DNA of 64,000 nt from Tenacibaculum sp. MAR_2009_124 (GTDB lineage Bacteria; Bacteroidota; Bacteroidia; Flavobacteriales; Flavobacteriaceae), in assembly GCF_900105455.1 (NCBI RefSeq), contig NZ_FNSF01000008.1:558001-622000 (forward strand). Direction: 5' to 3'. The notes under the pieces are model-generated. The model saw nothing but the letters and a program-made list of their open reading frames with translations. It had not been told where the DNA came from and searched no databases. Positions 9,850 to 19,080 of the stretch are shown piece after piece. Every line of letters starts with the position of its first letter. The stretch's first letter is position 1. Both the position numbers and the translations under genes were made by a program.

Positions 9850-10773
9850 CTAAAAGTCATCGACAGATTTATAGGCTTCAATAAGTAATTGTTCTCCTTT
9901 TTTCCCTGACACCGAATTGCTATGCTCCATTCCCAAAATACCTTTATAACCTTTACCGTGAATATATTTAAATACATTTTTATAATTTATTTCTCCCGTG
10001 GTAGGTTCATTTCTTCCAGGATTATCACCAATTTGAAAATAAGCTATTTCATCCCAGCATGCTTCTATATTAGGTAGAAGGTTTCCTTCTTGAATTTGCT
10101 GATGATAAATATCAAAAAGAATTTTACAGGACGAACTATTTACAGACTTACATATTTCATAAGCCTGGGGAGATTCCGAAAGAAACATTCCTGGGTGATC
10201 TCTAAAATTAAGCGGCTCAAGCACCATAATTAACCCATGAGGCTCCAGTATTTCAGAAGCTTGTTTCAATGTTTCAATAACATTTGCCATTTGAAAACTC
10301 ATATTTTTCCTTAAATCAACATGACCAGGCACTACTGTCATCCATTTTGCATTGACACGCTTGGCAACCTCAATAGATTTTTTAATATCGTTCAAAAACT
10401 CCTCTCTATAAGTTTTATCTCCACTTGCTAAATTAGGTTCCTTCCAATAAATTTTATGAGCTACAAATACTCCCATATTCATACCCAGTTTAGCCATTGT
10501 TTTGGCTATATATTCTTGTTCAGAAACTGAACGATTCCTCATTTCATTATCCTCAAAAGCTTTAAATCCTAAGCTATTCATATACTTTATCTGATCAACA
10601 ATAGCCTCTCCTGCATGTTCTTTAAACATACCTTCATGTGGTGCATAATTCAGTTGAAATTGATTTTTAGGTTTTACCATTCTGCGAGAAGTATTATTTC
10701 CAAACAAATCATTACTAAAAGTTAAAAGAGCTCCCAAAGCGGCTCCACTTTTCACAAACTTCCTTCGATTCAT
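9850..10773 (-). CDS. Tat-exported hydroxypyruvate isomerase-like TIM barrel
   Basis: 307 aa. The N-terminus has a twin-Arg signal (MNRRKFVKSGAALGALL). The body is an AP-endonuclease-2/xylose-isomerase-like TIM barrel with metal-ligand style segments VVPGHVD, VLEPLN, LFDIYHQQ and GMEHS. This is the pattern of hydroxypyruvate/sugar isomerases in Bacteroidota, which are often exported to the periplasm. It would interconvert a hydroxy-aldehyde and a ketose, substrate unknown. It stands alone, 131 bases beyond the RND operon terminator. Confidence 0.82.
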   Translation of the reverse strand: MNRRKFVKSGAALGALLTFSNDLFGNNTSRRMVKPKNQFQLNYAPHEGMFKEHAGEAIVDQIKYMNSLGFKAFEDNEMRNRSVSEQEYIAKTMAKLGMNMGVFVAHKIYWKEPNLASGDKTYREEFLNDIKKSIEVAKRVNAKWMTVVPGHVDLRKNMSFQMANVIETLKQASEILEPHGLIMVLEPLNFRDHPGMFLSESPQAYEICKSVNSSSCKILFDIYHQQIQEGNLLPNIEACWDEIAYFQIGDNPGRNEPTTGEINYKNVFKYIHGKGYKGILGMEHSNSVSGKKGEQLLIEAYKSVDDF

Positions 10774-10904
10774 AAGCTAGTTATTTTGTTTATTTTATGT
10801 TAGTATTCTTGTTTTTCAAAATAAGACGAAACACTTCTATAAATGTACACAAAAAACTAAACAACAACACATTACCTCAAAAGCCCAGTATTTTAGAACG
10901 AAAA

Positions 10905-10934
10905 AAAAGCTAAAACATGACTGTTTTAGCTTTT
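10905..10934 (-). terminator. terminator of the RND efflux operon
   Basis: Stem of 12 bp (10905-10916 with 10923-10934) followed, on the minus strand, by a run of T. It lies about 60 bases past the permease stop codon. Confidence 0.8.
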
Positions 10935-10994
10935 CCTATTAATGAACCCATTTAAACTTTTTGGATTTAAGCGAGTTCTATTAATATTTTTTTA

Positions 10995-13900
10995 TTAAAA
11001 ACTTCGTAACCACATTTTAAACTTAGTTACTAAATAAAATAAAATTGGCACAACAATTAATGTTAAGAACGTTGCTATGAATAATCCGTAGATTACGGTC
11101 CAAGCTAATGGTCCCCAAAAAATAACATTATCTCCTCCAACATAAATATGCGGATTGAATTCAGAAACTAAGGTATAGAAATTAATATTCAACCCAGTCG
11201 CTAATGGAATTAACCCGAGTATTGTGGTAATTGCAGTTAATAATACTGGTCGTAAACGGGCTTTACCTCCTCTAATAATTGCTTCACTTAAAACACTTAC
11301 ATTCAAATAATCATCTTCAGCAATATTATGTTCTACTTTTTTACGATCAATTAATAATTGGGTATAATCAAGTAGTACTACTCCATTATTTACTACAATC
11401 CCTGCCAACGAAATGATTCCCATCATTGTCATCATAATAACGAAAGGCTTTGCTGTAATGATTAACCCTCCAAACACTCCAATTAAACTCAAGAAAATCG
11501 CCAACATGATAATTGCTGGTTTCGATACTGAATTAAACTGGAAAATAAGAATGAAGAATATCAATCCTAGTCCGGCAAAGAATGCTCCCATTAAGAACTT
11601 CATCTGCTTATTTTGTTCTTCAATCTGACCTGTATAATCAATTTTTACAGTCGAAGGTTTTTCTGTAAAGGCCTTCATTTCATTTTGGATTTTTGCAACT
11701 ATAGCTGCCGCATCGGTAAATCCAGGTGCTAAAGCAGAGTATACTGTTACAATACGTTTTGCTTGTTTATGCTTAATAGCACTAAACCCTGAAGTATTCT
11801 TTTGTTTAGCAACTGCAGATACTGGAATCGTTTTTACCTGACCATTTGAAGGATCTCTGAAGGTAATTTTCTGATTAAAAATAGCACTCGTATTGTATCT
11901 ATTATCCTTGTTAAAACGCACATAGATATCATAATCTTCACCATCTTCCTTATACACACCAGCCTTAGAACCGAAAATAGAATTACGTAATTGCTGACCA
12001 ACCTGCGCCGAGCTCACTCCTAATTCTCCTGCTTTCTTTCTATCCACGTTTACCAACATAGCAGGCTTTGATTTATTTACATCTATTTTTAACTCATCAA
12101 TACCAGGAATACTCTTCGTATTCAAATAATCACGCATTTTTTCTGCAGTAACGATCAACTCATCATAATCTTTACCTTCCAACTCTATATTAATTGGATA
12201 ACCCGCTGGTGGTCCCACCGCTTCTTTTTCTACAGAAATTGATAAACCTGGATAAATACCCTTTAAAGCCTCAGTTACCTTCTTTTGAAGTTCTTTACTG
12301 TCGGCTCCTCTTCTATATTTATATTCTCTCATAGAAGCCGTTATTTTACCTCTATGTGGCATTTCAGCTGTAGAACCTCCATCTGTCTGAGGGTTTCCTG
12401 AACCTGCACCAACCTGAGAAACCACGCTTTCAACTAAGTAATTATAACCGTTATCAACATACTCTGGTGAATTTAGAACAGCATAAGCACGCTCTTCTAA
12501 ATCTTTCATTATTGTATTTGTTTTCTCAATATCCGTTCCCTGTGGGTACTCAATATACACTATAATTTGATTCGGTGTATTATCAGGAAAAAATTCAACT
12601 TTTGTTCTTTGACTTCCAATAGAAGCACCAAATCCACCAAATGCTAGAAACAACAATACAATTGTTAAGAAAGCAATAATTCCTGGGCGGTACCCTTTTA
12701 AAACTGCTCTTAAAATTCTTTCATAAAAACGCTCCCAACGTGGTAAAACCTTATTTTGAAAAGCATTAGCCATAGGTCTTAATACCATTCTATACACCCA
12801 CAACATAATTGCAGTAAACAACATGATAGTTCCTAAAGCTCTATAAGCCCCCCCAGCAATTACGATTAACAATCCTAAACCACCAACAATCGATGATAAA
12901 ATAATGATTCTCTTTAATGGCATCCCTTTATCTTCGGTACTCATAAACTGAGATACCATAACCGAGTTAAAGAAAATTGCTACAAAAAGCGAAGATCCTA
13001 ATACTACCGATAAAGTAATTGGGAAGTAAATCATAAACTGCCCCATAGTTCCAGGCCACATTCCTAATGGAACGAATGCTGCAACCGTAGTTAAGGTTGA
13101 AATAATGATTGGAAAAGCAATCTCTCCAATCCCTTTTTTCGCCGCTTCAATTCTCGACATACCTTCATCCATCAATCGATATACGTTTTCAACAACTACA
13201 ATACCGTTATCTACTAACATTCCTAGCCCCATAATCAGACCAAATAGAATCATGGTATTCATAGTATATCCTAACCAATCTAAGATCATTAAGGACATAA
13301 ACATCGACATAGGAATAGCGAAACCAACAAATAAGGCATTTTTAAACCCTAAGAAAAACATCAGTACCAATACCACTAGGATAACACCAAAAATGATATT
13401 GTTTACTAAATCATCAACCTGCCCAATAGTTTTAGAAGATTGGTCGTTTGCTGTTGTTACTTTCAAATTAGTTGGGAATACATTAGCCTTCGTTTCTTCA
13501 ACGATTACTTGAATTTTCTCAGCCGCTTCCACCATATTTTTCCCTGAACGCTTCTTCACATCAAGCATAACTACAGCCTCTCCAAATTCGCGGGCATAGG
13601 TAGTTTTATCTTTATCCTTAAAAGTAACTAAAGCAATATCTTTTAGATAAATAGAATTCCCTCTTTCCGATTTCACTACAAAATCTTGCAATTCTTGTGG
13701 ATCTTCGATCTCGCCTAAAATACGAATAGTACGCCTTTGCCCACTGGCAATTAAGTTACCTGCTGACATTGTCAAGTTTCCACGACTTACAGCATCAATA
13801 ACATCTTGGAAGCTCACTTTGGCCGCCATCATTTTATAGATATCAACAGCTATTTCAACTTCCTTCTCTTCTGCCCCACGAATATCTACCTTCTTAATCT

Positions 13901-14456
13901 CTTCTAAGTTCTCGATTTCATCTTCCAAGTACTCTCCAAACTCTTTCAGTTTATCTACTGGATAGTCACCTGAAATATTAATATTAAGAATAGGCATTTC
14001 TTCTGAAAGGCTTAATTCAAAAACATTAGGTTCTACTTTTGCTCCGTTAAACGTTGGCCAGTCTTCTCCCGAAACTTCCTGGTCAATTTCATCTTTAACT
14101 TTTTGTTTTGCTTGATCAACAGCTATTTTCTCATCAAACTCAACAATAACCATAGAGTAATCTTCTTGTGAGGTTGATGTAACCTTCACCACATTACTCA
14201 CTGTTTTCAATTTATCCTCTAAAGGATCTGTTATGAGTTTCTCAATATCCTCAGCTGTATTCCCTGGATATATGGAACTTATATAAATTTTGGTTTCTCG
14301 TATCTCGGGGAAATTTTCTCTTGGCATGCTGATAAAAGCCGATATTCCAAGAATGAAAATCAATGTAATTAAAACATAAATAGTAGTTTTATTACCGATT
14401 GCCCAAGAAGATAAACCAAATTCTTTATCGACTTGTTTTTTTTGCTTTTCAGTCAT
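10995..14456 (-). CDS. RND efflux transporter permease (AcrB/MMPL-HAE1 type)
   Basis: 1153 aa with the RND layout: TM1 near residue 30, a large periplasmic loop, TM2-6 with the proton-relay region (GLGMLVDNGIVVVENVYRLMDEG), a second periplasmic loop, then TM7-12 with GIVVNNGVVLLDY and RPVLLTAITTILGLIPLA. The protein would drive substrate export across the envelope with proton influx. It is the last gene of a four-gene operon, 12 bases after the adaptor gene. Substrate unknown. It is longer than AcrB (about 1049 aa), with extra sequence between TM6 and TM7 (KRIIILSSIVGGLGLLIVIA). Confidence 0.95.
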   Translation of the reverse strand: MTEKQKKQVDKEFGLSSWAIGNKTTIYVLITLIFILGISAFISMPRENFPEIRETKIYISSIYPGNTAEDIEKLITDPLEDKLKTVSNVVKVTSTSQEDYSMVIVEFDEKIAVDQAKQKVKDEIDQEVSGEDWPTFNGAKVEPNVFELSLSEEMPILNINISGDYPVDKLKEFGEYLEDEIENLEEIKKVDIRGAEEKEVEIAVDIYKMMAAKVSFQDVIDAVSRGNLTMSAGNLIASGQRRTIRILGEIEDPQELQDFVVKSERGNSIYLKDIALVTFKDKDKTTYAREFGEAVVMLDVKKRSGKNMVEAAEKIQVIVEETKANVFPTNLKVTTANDQSSKTIGQVDDLVNNIIFGVILVVLVLMFFLGFKNALFVGFAIPMSMFMSLMILDWLGYTMNTMILFGLIMGLGMLVDNGIVVVENVYRLMDEGMSRIEAAKKGIGEIAFPIIISTLTTVAAFVPLGMWPGTMGQFMIYFPITLSVVLGSSLFVAIFFNSVMVSQFMSTEDKGMPLKRIIILSSIVGGLGLLIVIAGGAYRALGTIMLFTAIMLWVYRMVLRPMANAFQNKVLPRWERFYERILRAVLKGYRPGIIAFLTIVLLFLAFGGFGASIGSQRTKVEFFPDNTPNQIIVYIEYPQGTDIEKTNTIMKDLEERAYAVLNSPEYVDNGYNYLVESVVSQVGAGSGNPQTDGGSTAEMPHRGKITASMREYKYRRGADSKELQKKVTEALKGIYPGLSISVEKEAVGPPAGYPINIELEGKDYDELIVTAEKMRDYLNTKSIPGIDELKIDVNKSKPAMLVNVDRKKAGELGVSSAQVGQQLRNSIFGSKAGVYKEDGEDYDIYVRFNKDNRYNTSAIFNQKITFRDPSNGQVKTIPVSAVAKQKNTSGFSAIKHKQAKRIVTVYSALAPGFTDAAAIVAKIQNEMKAFTEKPSTVKIDYTGQIEEQNKQMKFLMGAFFAGLGLIFFILIFQFNSVSKPAIIMLAIFLSLIGVFGGLIITAKPFVIMMTMMGIISLAGIVVNNGVVLLDYTQLLIDRKKVEHNIAEDDYLNVSVLSEAIIRGGKARLRPVLLTAITTILGLIPLATGLNINFYTLVSEFNPHIYVGGDNVIFWGPLAWTVIYGLFIATFLTLIVVPILFYLVTKFKMWLRSF

Positions 14457-14468
14457 TCGTTTTCAATT

Positions 14469-15647
14469 TTATGATTCTTTAGCAATCTTTAATATTTTAA
14501 CCTCCTGATCATCTTTAACACTACGAGCTCCTTCTTGAACAATCTGAGCACCTACTTCCAATCCCGATAATACCTCAATGATATCTCCTTGAGTTTTACC
14601 TGTTGTAATAATTACCTGTTGCGCCTTTCCTAAATTGTTCTTTACATCTTTTACCACATATACATATTGCTGTCCTTTTGCATTTTCAGAAATAATACTC
14701 TGTGGGATTAAGATTGACTTTGGATTCGAATAATCGTTAATTCTAAGTTTTGCAGTTAAATTTGGTTTAATACTTCTATCTTTATTTGAAACACCTACTT
14801 CTACTTTAAATGTTCTATTTGCTGGGTTAATAAAGTTTCCTGCCTGACGAACTTGAGAAGTTACTGTTTTCCCAAGGATAGGAAATTCTACTTGTACTTC
14901 TTTTCCTTTTTTAACTGAACTAATATAGCTTTCAGGAACATCTGTTTCTATATACATATTACTCAAATTCACGACTCTAAAAACCTCTGAACCTTGACCT
15001 GGAGCTACTACAGTTCCTTGCTCTTTTATTACATCATCAACAATTCCAGTAAAGGGTGCTTTAATAACACTTTTACCTAATTGTTGTTTTATTTGATTTG
15101 CTGATCTGGTTAAAGCTTCATAGTTCGTTTTTGTCTGTAAATATTGAATTTCAGATCCGATTTTTTGATCCCATAATCTTTTTTGACGATCATAAGTTGT
15201 TTTCGCTAAACTTACTTGAGCCTCTACTTGAGCTAACTGTTGTCCAAGTCCACCATCATCAATCTTAGCCAATGCTTGTCCTTTGGCAACACGCTGACCT
15301 TCTTTCACATAAATTCGCACCAATTGTCCAGGCATTTCTGGATACACCAATACGTTCTTTTTCGTTTTAACATTCCCTTGAAGATCCAAGTAATGTGTAA
15401 AAACACTTTCCTCGGCCGTAAAAGTAGTAATTAATGGAACTTTTTTACTTGTGTCTAACTTCGCTATTTCATCATTTAGCAACTTAATTTGGGCAGCTAA
15501 ACCTTGCTGTTTTTCGCTTAATTGATCTTTTTTTGTTCTAATTTGTTGTAAATCCTGCGTACCTATTACGGACTCTACTGATTGCTCTTTGCTTCCACAT
15601 GAAGCTAAAACTAAAGCAATAACTATATATGATACAATCCTTCTCAT
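14469..15647 (-). CDS. RND efflux periplasmic adaptor (membrane fusion protein)
   Basis: 392 aa lipoprotein: the signal ends at LVLASC. A coiled-coil stretch is followed by the split biotinyl-lipoyl halves (GQLVRIYVKEGQRVAKGQ and VIKAPFTGIVDDVIKEQG), a beta-barrel and the membrane-proximal domain. It would bridge permease and TolC partner in the periplasm. It sits 7 bases from the TolC-like gene and 12 bases from the permease gene. Confidence 0.94.
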   Translation of the reverse strand: MRRIVSYIVIALVLASCGSKEQSVESVIGTQDLQQIRTKKDQLSEKQQGLAAQIKLLNDEIAKLDTSKKVPLITTFTAEESVFTHYLDLQGNVKTKKNVLVYPEMPGQLVRIYVKEGQRVAKGQALAKIDDGGLGQQLAQVEAQVSLAKTTYDRQKRLWDQKIGSEIQYLQTKTNYEALTRSANQIKQQLGKSVIKAPFTGIVDDVIKEQGTVVAPGQGSEVFRVVNLSNMYIETDVPESYISSVKKGKEVQVEFPILGKTVTSQVRQAGNFINPANRTFKVEVGVSNKDRSIKPNLTAKLRINDYSNPKSILIPQSIISENAKGQQYVYVVKDVKNNLGKAQQVIITTGKTQGDIIEVLSGLEVGAQIVQEGARSVKDDQEVKILKIAKES

Positions 15648-15654
15648 TAGTTGA

Positions 15655-16998
15655 TTATTTTATTGGTAAGTTTAATGCGTTTTCTAACTTTGCTTTTTTG
15701 GCTATTACGTTTAACATTGACTGAACGTAACTATTTTGCTGTGAATACAGTTGGTTTTGCGCTTGAAGTAAATCGAAACTAGTTGATATCCCTTCAAAAA
15801 ACTTTACCTGTTGTTTCTTTTCTATACGCTCTGCCAATCCTAAATTCTTTTTTGCCGTTTCATAATTCTCAATACTAAACTGATATTCACTTTTTGATGA
15901 CTCTACCTGTAAATTCAGTTTTTGACGAACTTCTTCTTTTCTTATTTCAGAATTTTCTAATTCAATTCTCGCCCTAGCCGTTTTTGACTGCCTACCCAAA
16001 CTACTAAAGATTGGAACATTTAAACTAACTCCTAACAACGAATAATCGAACCATCTTTGGCTAGCATTGAAAAAAGTAAAGCTGTTCGCGTTGGTATTCG
16101 CTCCATAGTTTACAAAAGCTGATAAACTCGGCAATGCTTTACTTTGCTCTAATTTCATTAACAGCCTTTTACTTTCGCGATCGTTTTCAGCCATTTTAAA
16201 ATCAATATGATTCTCTACATTAAACTTCTGAGACAAAAGGCTTAGATTTGTATTCGAAAGAACCAAATTATCTAGAGTATCAGTCAAAACCAATTTCTTC
16301 TCGATAGAATTTCCAAGAGCTATATTCAACATTTTATAAGCAATGAATTTCATTCTTTTTGCGTTGCTCAAGTTATTTTCCACGTTCCCTAAAGTGATTT
16401 GTAACTGCTCCACGTTTTCCTGCTCTGTCAATCCATTTTCATAGATTTTCTCAGTTTCATTTAAATTCTTTTTTAATACACCTCGATTCTTCTCTAAAAT
16501 TTCAATGGTCTTTTCAGTTACCAAAACATTACCATAAGCATTAATTACCGCTTCTCTTGTTGCTAATTCGGTTTTTTCTTTTGCTTGTTCTGAAATTTTC
16601 AAATAGGTTTTAGCTGATTGTAAACCCACTAAATACGAACCATCAAAAATTAACTGAGTTAAAGTTAGCGAAGCATTCATTGTTTGCTTAGGAACAAAAG
16701 TTACTGGAACAAAAGTTCCGGCCTCTCCTCCTGCCAATTCAGCTGGTAAAAACGAAACCTGTTGCTTTAACCAATTTTGATAGTCCAGTTTACCATTAAT
16801 TTGAGGCAATCCAATGGTGGTTGTTTCCCATTTTCTTTCCTTCGCTGCATCAATGTTTTTAGTAGCTACCTTATTATCGTAATTATTCTTTATCGCATAA
16901 TCAATTGCATCTTGCATTGATAAATGCATCTCTTTTTCTTGTGCGAGTAATACACTCGTAAAAAAGAATACAAATACACCGTATATGTATTTTCTCAT
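15655..16998 (-). CDS. TolC-family outer-membrane efflux protein
   Basis: 447 aa with a signal peptide (MRKYIYGVFVFFFTSVLLAQ) and two OEP repeats of long amphipathic helices with short strands, including the conserved MQDAIDYAIKNN start and the QAQNQLYSQQNSYVQSMLNVIA end of the second repeat. It would form the outer-membrane exit duct of the adjacent RND pump. First structural gene after the TetR regulator. Confidence 0.94.
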   Translation of the reverse strand: MRKYIYGVFVFFFTSVLLAQEKEMHLSMQDAIDYAIKNNYDNKVATKNIDAAKERKWETTTIGLPQINGKLDYQNWLKQQVSFLPAELAGGEAGTFVPVTFVPKQTMNASLTLTQLIFDGSYLVGLQSAKTYLKISEQAKEKTELATREAVINAYGNVLVTEKTIEILEKNRGVLKKNLNETEKIYENGLTEQENVEQLQITLGNVENNLSNAKRMKFIAYKMLNIALGNSIEKKLVLTDTLDNLVLSNTNLSLLSQKFNVENHIDFKMAENDRESKRLLMKLEQSKALPSLSAFVNYGANTNANSFTFFNASQRWFDYSLLGVSLNVPIFSSLGRQSKTARARIELENSEIRKEEVRQKLNLQVESSKSEYQFSIENYETAKKNLGLAERIEKKQQVKFFEGISTSFDLLQAQNQLYSQQNSYVQSMLNVIAKKAKLENALNLPIK

Positions 16999-17005
16999 TG
17001 TTTCC

Positions 17006-17611
17006 CTATTTTTGATTTATGATTTTCAATTGTTTCTCTAACTCTTTAATTCCTTTTTCAGTTGCAATTGCTCTTATGTGATATTCTAATACTTCATATT
17101 CTGCTTTTATTATTTCTTGCATGTCTAAACCGTTATCTCCTTCAAAAATCCCGAAGATTAAAGTAAAATAGAACCCGCCAATTAATTCTTTCTTTATTTC
17201 ACTTCTATACAATCCTTGTTCAATTCCTTTTTCTAGATTATCTAAATTGCAATCTCGAAAAATACACACTTCCCTTTCCATGAGTTTTTCATAAGTTTCA
17301 GGGTAGTATTTCTTCAACTGAAACATCGGTGAGTTTTTTGCATTTTTAAACATTTCGTTAAAAACAGCCTTCACCGTAAACTCTTCTTCTATAGCATTAT
17401 ATTCTTGCGACTTGATAAACAAAATTGCTTTATCTATTGATTCTTGAACGGAAACCGTGGAAGCGTCAACCAAAGCAGCTTTATTAGAAAAATACTTATA
17501 TAAAGTCTTTTTCGATATCCCCATTTCCGAAGCTATATCATCCATTGTCACACTCTTAAATCCATAGTTCAAAAACATGTCCCCCGACTTTTCTAAAATT
17601 TTATCCTCCAT
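17006..17611 (-). CDS. TetR/AcrR-family repressor of the RND operon
   Basis: 201 aa from the ATG at 17611 (MEDKILEKS). An upstream in-frame ATG at 17644 would place the operator against the start codon, so I prefer 17611. The N-terminal HTH is typical (MDDIASEMGISKKTLYKYFSNK). The C-terminal ligand domain is helical. It is transcribed with the TolC, adaptor and permease genes and very probably represses them through the palindrome at 17647-17674. Confidence 0.92.
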   Translation of the reverse strand: MEDKILEKSGDMFLNYGFKSVTMDDIASEMGISKKTLYKYFSNKAALVDASTVSVQESIDKAILFIKSQEYNAIEEEFTVKAVFNEMFKNAKNSPMFQLKKYYPETYEKLMEREVCIFRDCNLDNLEKGIEQGLYRSEIKKELIGGFYFTLIFGIFEGDNGLDMQEIIKAEYEVLEYHIRAIATEKGIKELEKQLKIINQK

Positions 17612-17646
17612 AATATATCCTTCATTTCGTATGCAAATGTACATCA

Positions 17647-17674
17647 GGAAACTTTAGAAACAAAAAAAGTTTCC
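17647..17674. promoter_or_regulatory. TetR operator (inverted repeat)
   Basis: GGAAACTTT at 17647-17655 and its exact reverse complement AAAGTTTCC at 17666-17674 are separated by 10 bases. The site lies just upstream of the tetR-efflux operon and 77 bases from the divergent polyprenyl synthetase start. Size and place fit a TetR-family operator. Confidence 0.7.
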
Positions 17675-17750
17675 ATAGTTTTAGCTATTTTTTAACATAC
17701 AGTTATGCATATACTTTTTGTTTACCTTATTTTTACCAAAAATTTGAAAT

Positions 17751-18722
17751 TTGGATTTATTAAAGTATCACTCAGACTTCTTGGCTTATCTTGCCAAGCA
17801 AGACTTCAAAAGAGAACCTAAAAACCTTTATGAACCTGTAGATTATATTTTACAATTAGGCGGAAAACGCATAAGACCAATTCTTACTTTAATTGCTGCT
17901 GATATTTTTTCTGGGAATTTTCAAAAAGCTTTACCTGCCGCATTAGCTGTAGAAGTTTTTCATAATTTCACCTTGGTTCATGATGACATTATGGATGACG
18001 CTCCTTTAAGAAGAGGAAAGCAAACGGTACACGAAAAATGGGATATCAATACAGGTATTCTCTCTGGAGATGCCATGTTAATTTTAGCCTATCAGTATTT
18101 TGAGAACTATGAACCCATTATTTTTAGAAGACTCGCACAGTTATTTAGTAAAACTGCACTAGAAGTATGTGATGGGCAACAGTTAGATGTAGATTTTGAA
18201 ACCAGAAATGATGTTACTATTGAAGAGTATATCAAAATGATTACACTAAAAACATCTGTTTTAGTGGGAGCTGCTTTAAAAATGGGTGCTATTGTGGCGG
18301 AAGCCGATGAAGAGCAAGCACAACACTTGTATGACTATGGAATGAATTTGGGCATTGCTTTTCAGTTACAGGATGACTACTTGGATACATTTGGTGATCC
18401 AGACACTTTTGGAAAACAGGTTGGCGGAGACATTATTGAAAATAAAAAAACCTATTTATATTTAAAAGCGTTGGAAGTTGCCAATGACTCTGATAAGACA
18501 GATTTAATTTCTTTTTACAATAACAAAGAAAAAAATATTGAAAAAAAGATTAGTGAGGTTTCTGCTATCTTTGAACGTAACAACATTCCTGACTTTACAA
18601 AGCAACTTATTGAAAGTTACACAAATAAATCATTTGAATATATTGACAAGCTTTCAATTAGCAGTAAAGCCAAGGAGGCACTGCGTAAATTCGGATTGAA
18701 TTTAATGAATAGAAATGTATAA
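17751..18722 (+). CDS. trans-polyprenyl diphosphate synthase
   Basis: 323 aa. The first Asp-rich motif is HDDIMDDAPLRRG near residue 78 and the second is QDDYLDTFGDP near residue 205, with GGKRIRP near residue 34, so all catalytic motifs of head-to-tail isoprenyl synthases are present. It makes polyprenyl diphosphate (octaprenyl or similar, for menaquinone) from IPP and an allylic primer. The start is a TTG: a stop codon lies two codons upstream in frame and the next Met is deep inside the protein. Confidence 0.93.
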   Translation: MDLLKYHSDFLAYLAKQDFKREPKNLYEPVDYILQLGGKRIRPILTLIAADIFSGNFQKALPAALAVEVFHNFTLVHDDIMDDAPLRRGKQTVHEKWDINTGILSGDAMLILAYQYFENYEPIIFRRLAQLFSKTALEVCDGQQLDVDFETRNDVTIEEYIKMITLKTSVLVGAALKMGAIVAEADEEQAQHLYDYGMNLGIAFQLQDDYLDTFGDPDTFGKQVGGDIIENKKTYLYLKALEVANDSDKTDLISFYNNKEKNIEKKISEVSAIFERNNIPDFTKQLIESYTNKSFEYIDKLSISSKAKEALRKFGLNLMNRNV

Positions 18723-18729
18723 AAAGTGT

Positions 18730-18758
18730 TTGTTATTCTAAAAAAGTTTATATATTTG
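18730..18758 (+). promoter_or_regulatory. tRNA promoter, Bacteroidota sigma type
   Basis: TTG at 18730-18732, 18 bases, then TATATTTG at 18751-18758, a perfect match to TTG-N17-23-TAnnTTTG. The tRNA begins 17 bases downstream. Confidence 0.8.
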
Positions 18759-18774
18759 CACACCCAAAACAACG

Positions 18775-18848
18775 GGTCCTATAGCTCAGTTGGTTAGAGC
18801 ACCTGACTCATAATCAGGTGGTCCGAGGTTCGAGTCCTCGTGGGACCA
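18775..18848 (+). tRNA. tRNA with CAT anticodon (Met elongator or Ile2)
   Basis: A full cloverleaf can be drawn: acceptor GGTCCTA/TGGGACC with discriminator A, D-arm GCTC/GAGC, anticodon stem CCTGA/TCAGG around loop CTCATAA (anticodon 18809-18811), and a T-arm with GTTCGAGTC. CCA is not encoded. A CAT anticodon means elongator Met, or Ile2 after lysidine modification. The C4-G69 and C5-G68 pairs are among the features TilS recognises, so Ile2 is quite possible. The 3' part from 18806 is the crossover segment of the integrated element. Confidence 0.93.
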
Positions 18849-18851
18849 CTT
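18806..18851. repeat. attL: 46-bp direct repeat within the tRNA
   Basis: Identical over 46 bases to 46337-46382, spanning the anticodon loop to two bases past the discriminator. The base before the repeat differs (G here, T at the other copy). Because the complete tRNA is here, the 3' half now in use was supplied by the element and the original host 3' half is the attR copy. Confidence 0.93.
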
Positions 18852-18884
18852 AAAAGCCTTACTAATTTAGTAAGGCTTTTTTAT
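18852..18884 (+). terminator. terminator after the tRNA (element-borne)
   Basis: A 12-14-bp stem (AAAAGCCTTACT and its complement) with T run lies directly past attL, inside the element. It now terminates the tRNA transcript in place of the host terminator at 46389-46419. Confidence 0.85.
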
Positions 18885-19041
18885 TTTTAAAAAATACACT
18901 CAACATACTAAAAAACAACTACTTACCCCTTAAAATCGACTAATACAACACCCCAAAAAACTGCTAATTTTACATGATTATTTTCTAAAAACAGATTGAA
19001 ATTATAAATTTGCATAAACTCAAATAAGAGGTAATAAAACG

Positions 19042-19055
19042 AAATAACGTTATTT
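19042..19055. promoter_or_regulatory. 14-bp palindrome before the integrase
   Basis: AAATAACGTTATTT is a perfect palindrome 26 bases before the integrase ATG; a candidate operator or recombination-accessory site. Confidence 0.4.
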
Positions 19056-19076
19056 TTTACGAAATTTTTATGAAAT
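19056..19076. promoter_or_regulatory. candidate integrase arm-type site (left)
   Basis: Two abutting units, TTTACGAAAT followed by TTTTATGAAAT, lie immediately before the integrase start. The same 21-base string with two C/T changes occurs at 46254-46274, just inside attR. Matching sites inside both ends are what arm-binding tyrosine integrases use. Confidence 0.55.
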
Positions 19077-19080
19077 TTTT

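Noticed and set aside
13105..13512. 135-aa plus-strand frame within the RND permease
   Set aside because: Antisense shadow of a clear transporter gene.
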